From positions 30,579,733-30,643,732 of the forward strand of contig CATQJL010000305.1 in NCBI GenBank assembly GCA_958299035.1: a DNA stretch of 64,000 nt. Direction: 5' to 3'. The DNA comes from Cylicocyclus nassatus. Taxonomy: Eukaryota; Nematoda; Chromadorea; Rhabditida; Strongylidae. How positions within the stretch are numbered: the stretch's first letter is position 1; each line of letters starts with the position of its first letter. The position numbers were made by a program, and so were the translations under genes. The notes beneath the pieces are model-generated. The model was given only the letters and a program-made list of their open reading frames with translations, ran no database searches and was not told the DNA's origin. Positions 46,098 to 56,392 of the stretch are shown in pieces.

Positions 46098-46831
46098 TAC
46101 ACAATCCTAAACGTCCTCCAAAACTTCACAACAATTTCCAGCATTCTTCACTGGGAATGAACTGTTGTTATATGAGAGGATTCCATTATGTGCGCATTTC
46201 CACTAGGAGACTGACAATGAGACAGTCCATCGCATTCTATATAGATTTCTGGAAAGATTAAAGGACTTTTCAAAGCTTTTGAAAACTTAGAAACAATTAA
46301 CTCGTACTCTGTCCTGATTAGCAAATGCCGCGTGCATTATGATTGAAAACTCCCTATGAAGCTTGATTGAATGGATACAAGTCCTGTCTTATTGTTGAAT
46401 ATCAAAGCACATTGTTTGCGTAGCCTTTCATTAAACCAAAAAATTGTTACCTGCAAATCAACGCTGGCAGGGCACACTATATTAGACACTTAAGAGGTCT
46501 CAGTTTACAAACAAGATGTTACTAAACAAAAGTAGTGCTGTAGTAATGCTTTGTCTTGAGTGCAAAAACAGATAGCTAATTCACCTTTGAAACAAAGTAA
46601 ACCATGTTGGAATATGACCATTTCACATGGGTAGCCTAGTATCTTGAATCTTCAGAATTCGCTCAAATTTTGTCCACAGGGGTTAACTGACATGCTAATC
46701 ATGGATATAATACGAATATCATGTTATCACTATTATCCAATTACCCAACTACACCCCCTCCCCTTTTGACTCCTCAATACGACCCCCCAGGTGTGGCGTG
46801 CCACACCCCACGCTTGACTCTGCTTACAATT

Positions 46832-47240
46832 GATAGAATATGCACTATATTAGAAAGCATAAATTGCTGATTCCAAATCTACCTCTCTTATATGCGGAAC
46901 ATTTGTGGACGAGTTATGAGCGTTCGTTGAATCAAAAAAGAAAAAATGCATCAAGCATAAAATGGGTTGCTGAAATCTCCCTGACCTTTTGTATAATGGA
47001 ACTAAATATGATATGTTTTTTTCCGAAAGTAATTACTGGATTAGGTGCTCCGATAATCAACATTGCTGAAGCGATAGAAAAAATTTTGCGACAATTTCTC
47101 TTCTATTTGCACATGTAATTTTTTTTGCTCTAATAAAAGCTCATAACTCCTCATCCATGAACGTTCCGCAATAAGCAAGGCAGTTTGGGATCAGCGTTTC
47201 ATGCTCTCCAATACGATGTACATCTCACTTGAAAGGGCTA
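46832..47240. repeat. Foldback repeat, family L copy 2
   Basis: GCACTATATTAGAAAGCATA...GACGAGTTATGAGCG pairs with AGCTCATAACTCCTC...CAATACGATGTACAT. It is collinear with 44899-45321 but more diverged. Confidence 0.72.
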
Positions 47241-47505
47241 CTGCGACCAAAGATGGTTTCTTTGTTAGGAGTATTTGAAATTTCTCCCTGAGTAAGCGAA
47301 TACCAAATGGAATCGAAAGTCGAAAATACCGAGCAAATGAATATCAAATGATAAAAATGAAATTATCAAAAGCTGAAATTGTCAAATACACTTTGATTGA
47401 ATTCCAAAATTGTTATCGAACTGAGAGAATATTCAGATAACCTATTCGAAGTTTTAGACATCCGGGATAATTCCCTCAGATGTTCAGATATTCGAATGGT
47501 GAATA

Positions 47506-49195
47506 TTAGGTTGTAACATGAGTCTTGTTACACTCTAAATTATTAAGACAGTAAGTCGTGCACTTCACTTAGTAAAGATCCGGAGCACGATTCGGTAAGA
47601 AAAGCAAGCTCTACAAGATGGTATGCACAAATGTCTGCACTATCCACCCAAAGTTTGCATCTAAAACCTGATTCATAATAAAGGCTCAAAAAATTGCGAA
47701 AAATTCATATCTTCGTTCAAAAAACAATCCTACGGATCCTCGAACTTGCTCACAAAAATTGCACTCTATATCGGACACTCATATATACCATTCCTGTATT
47801 TTTCTCTCGTTTAGAAATCGAGAAAACGAAAACTTTCTTTCTTCTACAAAAACGAAGCTATGCTGATTCCACTCATGTAATTGCATACTACATACTAGCC
47901 CTTAAGAGCCTTCATTTTCGGAAACTACTGAATTTAGCTCTTCTTACTCGGGGGTCCCATGCTAAAATCAATATTTCCTGGAAACTAGGGCTTGTGGAAA
48001 GCTGAGAACTTACGCTTATGCTTTAAAAGGCTTGTATATATTAGGTTGTCCGGAAATTAATGTCCGTTTTGAATTTCAACCGCAAAGTCATATAATTCTC
48101 AATTCTGATTAGGTTGCAAGGTAACATTTGGTAGAGCAAAGCAAGCTCTACAAAACGGCAGTCTTGTTTTTGCAGCAGCTCTCATTAACCATGAGTTTCG
48201 AGCAAAAAACTAAAAAGATTCAACTGCCCAAAAAATTGAGAACAATCGTTGTACCGTCCTCACATGGGTATTTGTATACTGCAAGCGTGTAGAAGTGCAA
48301 ACCTAAATTTTCACTCTCTACAAGCTTTAATTCCGAGAATTTTGAATTTTGGCTTGGACCTCCTGACTAGTAAAAGCCATATTCGATATTTCTTAAGAAA
48401 GCTTGTAGGGAGCTGAAAATTTAAGTTTGTACTTCTACAGGTTTGTAGTATATAACTATTATATTTATGTGCGGACAGCACAGCAATACTTTAGCACATG
48501 CGCGAAAATTTCACTTTTCTTGATCTCTAACAAAGGAAAAAATACGGCAATGGCATATATAGGTGTCTTATGTGGATAGTGTTTACGAAAGCTAGTTAGA
48601 TTTTTTGCAGGATTTCTATGAACTAGTTACGATTTTTCTCAAGTTTTCGGGCAGGTGGATCTTTTTAGTTTTTGGTTCGAAACTCAAGGCTGCTGCAAAA
48701 ACAAGACTGCCATTTTGTAGAGCTTGCTTTGCTCTATCGAATGTTACCTTACAACCTATTCAGAAATGGAAATTGTATGACTTATTGCGGTTGAAAATCA
48801 AAACGGATATTAATTGTCGGACAATCTAATACAATAATATGAGTAACAGCATACCTTCGTTTCAAGAAGAAGAAGCATGAAAATTTTCGTTTTCTTGATT
48901 TCTAAACGAGGAAAAAAATCCAGAAACGGTGCATATGGGAGTCTGATGCAGTCTGCATTTTTGTGAGCAAGTTGGAGATCTGCAGGATTTTTTGAACGAA
49001 GGTATGAGTTTTTCGCAATTTTCTAGGCCTTCAGTATGACTCGGTTTTTGGATGCAAGCCTATGGTGGGTCGAAGCTAGTGCGAACTTGTGTAAATCACC
49101 TTGTAGAGCTTGCTTTTCTCTATCGAATGGTGCCTTGGGCCCTATCGAAAATGTGAAGTGTACTTATCATTGTAAGAAGCTATAGTTTAACAAGA
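47506..49195. mobile_element. Foldback element family I, interrupted by another foldback
   Basis: The left end TTAGGTTGTAACATGAGTCT and a decayed right end near 49195 (TATAGTTTAACAAGAG) match the intact copy 59457-60403. The left arm (47506-48040) and right arm (48830-49195) are split by the separate TA-flanked element at 48041-48829. A GCAAGCTCTACAAGATGG segment and its inverse mark the arms. Confidence 0.78.
48041..48829. mobile_element. Nested TA-flanked foldback element, 789 bp
   Basis: TTAGGTTGTCCGGAAATTAA and TTAATTGTCGGACAATCTAA are inverted and flanked by TA. The arms pair for more than 200 bp (GAGCAAAGCAAGCTCTAC / GTAGAGCTTGCTTTGCTC). There is no transposase. Confidence 0.88.
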
Positions 49196-49234
49196 GTTTA
49201 TCTTACAAGAGCTAGTTTATCTTACAACTCAATA

Positions 49235-50060
49235 TATGTTATTTAGCGCTTTCATTGATATTTTCCCTCGACACTTTTAGCCGAAATTTTTTGTATCCAG
49301 CTGACTCAGGAAACACGGGAATGAAAGGATTAGTGGGGAATTGAATTCAATGGAAAAGTGAGCAGGCGATTACGTTACCAAAGATTCAGGTATCATAGGC
49401 AAAGCACTACTTTTCTTCTTGTCAAAACTAACAAAGTAGAGATAGGACAGTTAATGTAAATTTATGTTATGCTTGGAAAGCTCTTCTTCCGAGACATTTA
49501 AAGGGAATTTGTCTCTATCATGCACTCAAACTTGAAATTTTTAAACGAAGTTTCCAGTTAATAATGTGACTGCTTTAGTTACAGCATTCAGACAAGCAAC
49601 AAATGCTTATTGAGAAATTATAACACATCACGAAAGCATTTATTGGGATATGAAAGTAGAATTTCACAGAAATTTATTTATAGCGACAACTTGCAGCAAC
49701 AATCAACCACTTTCATTTTTGGGTGGAGTTCAAGCTGTTACTTTGCTTTAGCATAAGAGACAACAGCAAGAGCTCCGTTTATAGAAAGTGACTTGATGTG
49801 GGAGAAAACAAAAGGTCAATGATTTATGGTGTGCGGAAATGCTTGTAGAGTATAACAAAGTATACAGCGTAAAAGCTGTTCTAACCATACCACATCAAAA
49901 ATATTTTCCTTCTTCAGTGTTATCATAACATAAAAGTTCGAAGTTAGCGGAGCAGATGTTACGAGTGCATTAGATCCCAATCACCTGACGAGGATGGCTT
50001 GACATTACATATACATTGTGACTTCGAGAAATTCAAACAGAAATACCGTTTTAATTGAGA
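49235..50060. repeat. Interspersed repeat M, uninterrupted copy
   Basis: It is collinear with 56005-56392 plus 58253-58700: shared ATTACGTTACCAAA, GGTATCATAGGCAAA, AAAGCTGTTCTAAC, GCAGATGTTACGAGT. Its right part also matches 53920-54120. No clear termini were found, and the copies are too diverged to set exact ends. Confidence 0.7.
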
Positions 50061-50109
50061 AGCAGTAGTCTTTTATAATATTGAGTACGCAGCAAATTAT
50101 CTGTCAAAT

Positions 50110-50472
50110 TTGATGTATTCAGTTGGTATAAACTACCATCGGTGTACATTGCAAATGTATAAATTAGCGGAACTGGAGCTCAAGTACAAGCACTACTATC
50201 TACGCTTCAGGTGCTCCGATCAAGTGGGTAAAAGCCTCAATTACCTATTTTCTTCTATCCTTTCAAACGTTTTGAATTCCCCTTTGGGGAAATTAGATAC
50301 ATTTCTCGAAAAAGTAGGTAGAATTCTCGCTATATTTCGGTGCCTGATCATGCCCGATCTCGGCAGGTCGGGCTCTGTTGCCCGTTTGGGCCACTTGCCC
50401 CAAACTTTCATAAACGGTATGGCGCTCTCACCTGTCCGGACACTCGTTAATGATGGCCCAAACAGCGAGTAG
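50110..50472 (+). CDS. Unassigned 120-codon open frame
   Basis: The second half reads FLEKVGRILAIFRCLIMPDL, then GRSGSVARLGHLPQTFINGM, with balanced codon use, ending at TAG 50470-50472. No promoter or splice context and no recognised family. It sits between repeats, so it may be transposon-derived. Confidence 0.25.
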   Translation: MMYSVGINYHRCTLQMYKLAELELKYKHYYLRFRCSDQVGKSLNYLFSSILSNVLNSPLGKLDTFLEKVGRILAIFRCLIMPDLGRSGSVARLGHLPQTFINGMALSPVRTLVNDGPNSE

Positions 50473-50682
50473 AAGATTGATGAATAGCGCCCAGATGTCT
50501 CAACCCTAACTTTGAAGATGTTTTAGTAGAGTTAGAAAAATCTCAGAAAGAACAACCCAAGGATTCAAAAACTGAGCATACGATAAAAATGCTATCATTT
50601 TCATTCAAGTTCCAGCAGCTTGCGCTTGATCTAAAGAGTGACCAGATCATTCAATACGTACATACATCCGTAAACGCACTAA

Positions 50683-52030
50683 GGCCCGTATGCACGTACA
50701 TCCCCGCTGGGGAGGGGAGGGGAGCTGGATCCCCAGGGGAACGATCCCCTTCGCCGAACCCCGCCATGACAGAGGGGAGGGGAGCGATCCCCTCCCCTGC
50801 ACCTAAGCGGGGATGATGTGAATGGTTTCAGAGGTATTGATCGAGCGAACCCCAGTGCATACGGGGTTCGAATGGGGGAGGGGATCCCTTCCCTTCCCCC
50901 ACTCGAACCCCGTATGCGCGAATTCAACTCAATAACGCGGGGGAGGGGATCGACATCCCCTGCAACGAAGTAGGGGTTCGATGGTGTAGATCATGCCAGA
51001 GACGCCGATATTCTGGTTCTGCTCAGTCATTACCAAGCATTTCGTTCATTTTGACGGAGGATTTTCTTTGAAAGCCGGGTTCTTCTCTCAGCGACCTGTG
51101 GCTTGCAATTTGTCTTTCTTTTTTATATTCGCCTCTTGAGAAGGAATCCGAGCAATAATAGCAGCCAATTTCGATTATTTGTAGGAGTTCTTGATCATTC
51201 AGAAAATTTGCGCATTTTTCATATAACATAATAGTTTTAACTATATAGGCTGAGTAAACACTTTGTAACTTTCATATTTCATGACATGTTGCCATTATCT
51301 TGTTATTTTAACATAAGCTGCCTCGAAAAAATCTAGAAAGTAGCACATTTGCCTATTTCTGAGTAGAAATCCCCTGGGGAGTGATCCCCTCCCCAGCGTT
51401 CCCCTTGTGCATAGCAGGGATGGCCGCTGGGGATCATTCCCCTGGGATGAAGGACGATATGCTGCTGATAGCTACAGCGTTTATGGAGAACTGGCACAAT
51501 TTGCCGCTTCTGTTATGTGTTAAAATACTGCTTTGAGCGTCCGCGCGGCACCCCCCCCCTTTTCGGCAGCATAATGTCATCTACCCATTCCCTTGCAGAG
51601 ACACATCAACTTCTATAGTTCAACATTTTTACGCTGAAATGGGGCAGCATGAGCGAAAGTGGGCAGCATCCAAGAAAGCAGGAACATAATGGGAGTAGAA
51701 AAAATCATTTTTAGTGCCCCGAGCGCAGTCACTGCATGCGCGCATTCCGCAACCCTAAATTAAAAGTGATGAGATGAAGATGAGTTGCAGTCAAAATATG
51801 AAATAAGAAATAGTTTTTTATAGAAAATTTGAAAGCAAGGTGGTTTCCCCGCTTGATCCCCTCTTGTGCATAAGGGGGTTCACTTCCCCTCCCCACAGGG
51901 GATCCCTTGTCCGATATTGTCTTTGTGCATACGGGGGTTCGCGCGGGGAGGGGAGGGGATCCCCAGCGGGGATCATTTCAATGGTTAAGCGCACATCCCC
52001 TCCTCGCGGGGATGTACGTGCATACGGGCC
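50683..52030. mobile_element. PIF/Harbinger-like element, 1,348 bp
   Basis: The 25 bases at 50683-50707 (beginning GGCCCGTATGCACG) are a perfect inverse of 52006-52030, and TAA flanks both sides (50680-50682, 52031-52033). A TAA/TTA duplication with GG-type ends is characteristic of PIF/Harbinger. Subterminal regions (50690-50985, 51368-51450, 51845-52005) are packed with GGGGAGGGGA/TCCCCTCCCC words. The AT-rich middle (51023-51340) has no transposase frame, so it is probably non-autonomous. Confidence 0.85.
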
Positions 52031-52523
52031 TAATAATACTAATAGCTGCCATTTTTTGCGCCGAACCATAAAAAACCATGTTTTTAGTGATACAATTTGT
52101 CCCATTGAAACTGGGTGAATTCAACGCAGTGAATGTTAAAGCCAGAGCAGATAATAAGTTCTACAAGCAGGCTCTAGGTATAGAACCGTTGCTCCTCTTA
52201 AGTGGCCTCCGAAACGAGAAAATGGATATGTAAGTGGGTAGGATACTATAAGTCGTCGGTAGGCTTCAACTGTCACACATTCGTTCAGCTTAGTTGGATT
52301 TATATTAAAACTGGGAAGACGGTTGAAAGGCAAGAAAAGTGTTCTTCTCGCTGAATATGCTACGGATGTTCTTTGACGTCCCTTGCAAAATTGTAAAAAA
52401 AGTAGACCTACTCACTCTCATAAGGCAGAACATATGTAGATAAAGTTACAGTTGCTGGAAAATCACAAAAAAAAATTTGTTCTCATGTTCTAGTGAATCA
52501 CTAGATAAAGTTACTATGATTAC

Positions 52524-52525
52524 AG
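52524..52525 (+). promoter_or_regulatory. Possible trans-splice acceptor
   Basis: ATGATTACAG ends 26 bases before the ATG at 52552. Confidence 0.35.
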
Positions 52526-52551
52526 AAATCGCAAAGTCATCCGCAAACAAC

Positions 52552-53014
52552 ATGCTGTTCCTCAAGTTGTTGCTAACTGCACTTATCGCGTATGTGTACG
52601 GTGGTTACAGTGGTTACAGTCACGGTCACAGTCAATACAGTCATAACGGTTATATCCGTCGCGGTGATTACGTACCCTTCAACGGTGATTGGAATCAGGT
52701 CAGAAATTCCCCTATACTTTATGCGAGCTAATAAGAATTTTGCTTTACAGTGCATGCGCAGATGCTATTATCTGATCTACGTTTTCTATGTGAGAAATAA
52801 TGCAATACAACAACAAGATGTATACCCCTACTGCAACGATTACTGCAATCAGCAACTTCGGGAGGCACTTCAGCAAAGATATCCGTACTCATTTTACCGA
52901 CCCGGTCAGCATCCACAAGTGCCATATTCCGGGGAAAGCGCAGAAGCCGCAGAAAACAAGGCAAATTTTGAAAACGCACTTCCCTTCGCAAATGTCGATG
53001 AGTCAGAAAAATAG
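52552..53014 (+). CDS. Small secreted protein with twin CX3C motif, paralogue B (136 aa)
   Basis: Exon 1 is 52552-52698 and exon 2 is 52751-53014, with a 52-bp intron (GTCAGA...TTTACAG). Residues 1-17 (MLFLKLLLTALIAYVYG) are a signal peptide; upstream in-frame Mets exist, but only this one starts a signal sequence. Then comes a Gly/Tyr/Ser/His-rich spacer (GYSGYSHGHSQYSHNGY), CMRRC at the exon boundary, 22 residues rich in Tyr/Val/Gln, CNDYC, and a long tail with Gln/Pro/Tyr and an acidic end. Cysteines are at 50, 54, 77 and 81. Intron position, intron start and cysteine layout match paralogue A at 45692, so I assign them to one family. The Tyr/Gly/His-rich part suggests an extracellular matrix or cross-linkable secretion; that is a guess. 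Confidence 0.8.
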
Positions 53015-53078
53015 TTCCCAATTTTCCGAACAAGAATATCCCAAAACTTCCCAAATATTCCCAGCACGTGTTACTGGA

Positions 53079-53084
53079 AATAAA
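53079..53084 (+). promoter_or_regulatory. Polyadenylation signal of paralogue B
   Basis: AATAAA 65 bp after the stop at 53014. Confidence 0.6.
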
Positions 53085-53527
53085 ATGTTACTGTGTTACT
53101 GTTAATCATGCTTTCTGTACGAATACACCATCGAGATTAGGATTCCCAATGTCAGATCGCATTCATTCAGATGTCACTTCGATACTATCAAACAAATTTA
53201 TTTAGATTTTATTGATTGTGAAAAATCAATGCAAGAAACCATCTTAAGGGTAGGCATTTTGATATTTAACTTATATTTGAATTTTTGTGGGAGCACTTTC
53301 AACAACAACCTGGACCTTTTTATCTATCAGACTGAACTTGAACGTTTTTCCGCATTGTAGCGTGAGAACCGGTACTGCAAAACTTCGCTTGAAGATGGTC
53401 CAGTGCGGAAGAGAAAAAGGTCATTTTCATAAAAATGCTTAAAAATAGTACAATGATATCACGCAAAAGCAAGGAAGCCGTTTTGATTGATCTAGATCAA
53501 GACATTTCCCATTATGCATTGTGGCGA

Positions 53528-53676
53528 GGTTTCGTGAATAGAGGCTGGATAATGATCAGAGAGACGGCACGAGAGACACACAACAGGGACGCAGACTGCG
53601 TCGTGGGTGCGAGCGGCCTTAGTTAGGTCACAAAGCTCCGCCTTCCAGCCGCCAAGCCAATTGGTAAGAAGGTTAT
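53528..53676. mobile_element. MITE family H, copy 4 (degraded left half)
   Basis: The right half is intact (GCGAGCGGCCTTAGTTAGGT...CCGCCAAGCCAATTGG). The left half keeps only GTGGCGAGGTTTCGTGAA. Confidence 0.7.
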
Positions 53677-53737
53677 ATTCGAAGTAGCGCAGCGGATAAT
53701 ACGAGCGCATGAAATCTAAATTACTCGATGAGATGAT

Positions 53738-53912
53738 CCTTGATTCAACTGGCTTGGCTTCGGGAGGGTGGGGCTTTGTGGCGTAATTAAGGCCGCTCGC
53801 GCCCCCGACGCACCTGCGTCTCTCTCGCGGGGCTGCTCTCTGACCACTAGCTAGCCTTAATTAGGTCACGGAGCCCTGCCTTCCCGAAGCCAAGCCAGTT
53901 GAATCAAATGGT
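53738..53912. mobile_element. MITE family H, copy 5
   Basis: CCTTGATTCAACTGGCTTGG at the left and CCAAGCCAGTTGAATCAAAT at the right, with an internal GGCCGCTCGCGCC. Confidence 0.85.
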
Positions 53913-53919
53913 AGCTGCT

Positions 53920-54120
53920 TGACATTACATATACAATATCTGATTTCGACGAACTACATCATATTTCTCAACATTATAGTTTCACAAATATGCTACACTC
54001 TTCAGACTAAAGGACGCAGCTTAGTATATTTGCTACGCAAAAAGGCACAACCCTCACAAAGTACTAAGTTGATATAGTCTAAGTGGAATCCATGCACACT
54101 TATAAATTACGAATTCTTGG
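53920..54120. repeat. Interspersed repeat M, fragment
   Basis: TTGACATTACATATACAATA, GACGAACTACATCATATTTC and TTGATATAGTCTAAGTGGAA match 58615-58780. Confidence 0.65.
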
Positions 54121-54647
54121 AGAAAAAAACCGAGTTTGAAGTATAGTGTGGACCCTGGCCAGCCCCATAGGTACCTGCGCGACGCACGCGCAACGCACGC
54201 CTTCTGTGCGCCTTCTGTCTTAGCTTCTGATATTCCTCGCTTCCTTTTCATTTTCTAGTTTTGTTGTGCTATACTTCCTCTGTTTCAGGTATAAGTAATC
54301 AGCGATAACCGATGACGAGGTTTCACGCTCTCTAGTAGTCCTGAGAGCTTCGGTCTTGTGTAGTTGTCTTGTGTTTTTCCTTTTTTTCCCTGAGAAATTG
54401 ATATCGGAGTGAATTCTAATTGTAAGAAAATATCCCTGCAAAAACTTCTTGTACGCAATAAGCGCCCCTTTCGACTAGATTTGTAAAGCGTAGACAATGC
54501 CGCAAGTCAAAATTAAGCCTTTCGAGAAGTCGGTAGGCTCTGCTTTGAAATCCTTGTTTTTTTGGATTTTTTTCCCATTTTAGTTTCTAAATCTGCGAGA
54601 GGAACATTTTAAGAATGCTTGTATTTTTTTCTGCTCTGCGTATATAT

Positions 54648-54821
54648 ACCTTTTGATTCAACTAGCTTGGCAGCTAGAAGGAAGGGCTTCGTGACCCAGT
54701 TTAGGCTAGATAATGAGAGCACGCGCGCGACAGAGACGCAGACTGGTCGCTGGTGCGAGTAACCTTGCATAGGTCACAAGGCCCCGCCTTCCAGCCACCA
54801 AGCCAGTTGAATCAAAGGTTA
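54648..54821. mobile_element. MITE family H, copy 6
   Basis: CCTTTTGATTCAACTAGCTT at the left and AAGCCAGTTGAATCAAAGG at the right, with GCGCGACAGAGACGCAGAC inside. Confidence 0.85.
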
Positions 54822-54831
54822 CTTATTATCG

Positions 54832-55868
54832 CTTATCCATCAGTAGTTCGAAATTTGCATCCATTGATTGATTTTGAGGTACTAATGAAGGTTGCGTGCG
54901 TTTTATCCTTGTATATTCTTTCTTTCAAAAGTGAACGTATAGGTCTTCACTTATTAATTTTCGTATATGTGCGTAAATATGCTCTACTGCTCATGATGAG
55001 GTGAGAATCATCAAGAAGAGTGCTCGCTGCGGGTGCGCCGCGGAGGTCTACGGGAAACTGGCCGGGGTCCAGGTATGTTTGTCGTAGTCCAGTACCCTGA
55101 CACGCCTTCAAGCTTTTCGTACAGGACTGATACAACCTGCGCCGCATTTTGTAAAGGCAAAGTAGAGGAGAATGTGCGCGCTGATGTGTTCTCAATGGCT
55201 AAAGTTTTTTAACAAGGAATCTTGCAAATTATCCGTCTCCCATGTAACTCCCCTTCATGCATCTTACACGGCTTCACATCTTTGCGAAAGGACCTGCGCA
55301 GGAGAATTTAAGAAAACTGCAAAGAATATCGAAGACACACATCGTACCTCCACTTCCAATAAATCAGAAGATGCTCCGCGCCGAGCTGCGAATGGTAGCT
55401 TTGGATTCAGAATTCGTCCACTCTGAAGCGAGATATGGCCACGCGATTGTGATGTCCATGCATTATGCGACTGTCACATAACTCATGCAACGGTCGCGTG
55501 ACTCATGCGACCGTCGCGTAAGTCTGCTTGCATTCGCCTCTATTTTTCAAAAAATGTGAGCAGTATAGTACGTAGGGTAAAACAAACTCTTGGTGAAACT
55601 TAAACATGTAAATGACATGTCAAATTTTTTGTCATGTGGCAGAAGGTTGACACTCCTTTCCGTGAAGCTGGGACCAAATATGGTACAAGTATAGAAGCAA
55701 TACCCTATTTTGAAAAAATGGGTCCGGATAACGGAAAAGTACCGATTAAACAAATATCCAATAAAATCCGATTGACGAAGTTTGTTGACGAACTTAAATA
55801 TTCAAGGAGTTATTCGCATATCTAAAGCCGAATTCATCTGAATTTTTGAATATTCCAATGATAATTAA
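54832..55868. other. Gene-poor stretch
   Basis: 55360-55445 holds an inverted fragment of foldback family J (GCTTTGGATTCAGAATTCG...GCGAGATATGGC). 55455-55530 is a short run of ATGCGAC/GTCGC(A/G)T words. No supported exon. Confidence 0.45.
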
Positions 55869-56004
55869 TCTTCGATTCAACTGGCTTGGCGGCTGGAAGG
55901 CGGCCCCAATTAAGTTAGCTCGCGCTCGCGACGCAGGCGTCTCTGTCGCGCGCGTGCTCCCTGATTATCTAACCTTTCAGCCGCTGAGCCAGTTAAATCA
56001 AAGG
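55869..56004. mobile_element. MITE family H, copy 7 (short)
   Basis: CTTCGATTCAACTGGCTTGG at the left and GAGCCAGTTAAATCAAAG at the right. About 40 bp of the interior is missing compared with other copies. Confidence 0.78.
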
Positions 56005-56392
56005 CTCATGTTATTCGGCGCTTCCACTGATGTTTTCCCTGTGCCTTAAACATGTACTGAGCTGAGCCGGAAAGCACGGTGAGCACAGAAGATATTACTG
56101 GGGACATAAATGTGATGGGATAGTGTGTGCAAGCGAATACGTTACCAAATATGTAGGTATCATAGGCAAAACAACTACTTTACTTCCGAAAAAACAAAGT
56201 AAAGATAGAGCAGTTTACGTAAGTCTACGCTATGCTCGGAAAGTTCTTCTTATGGTGTTTATCAAGCACGTTCGGATTATGCAAAAGAAGTATCCAATTA
56301 GTGATGTGGTCTGTTTTACATACAGTGCTCAAAAATGCTTATGTTGAAAATGACATCACAGAAACGCATATAGTAAGTTGAGATATCCAATT

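Noticed and set aside
50679..52118. Gly/Pro/Arg-rich frames at 50679-50927 and 51818-52118 on both strands
   Set aside because: They translate the GGGGAGGGGA subterminal words of the PIF/Harbinger-like element.
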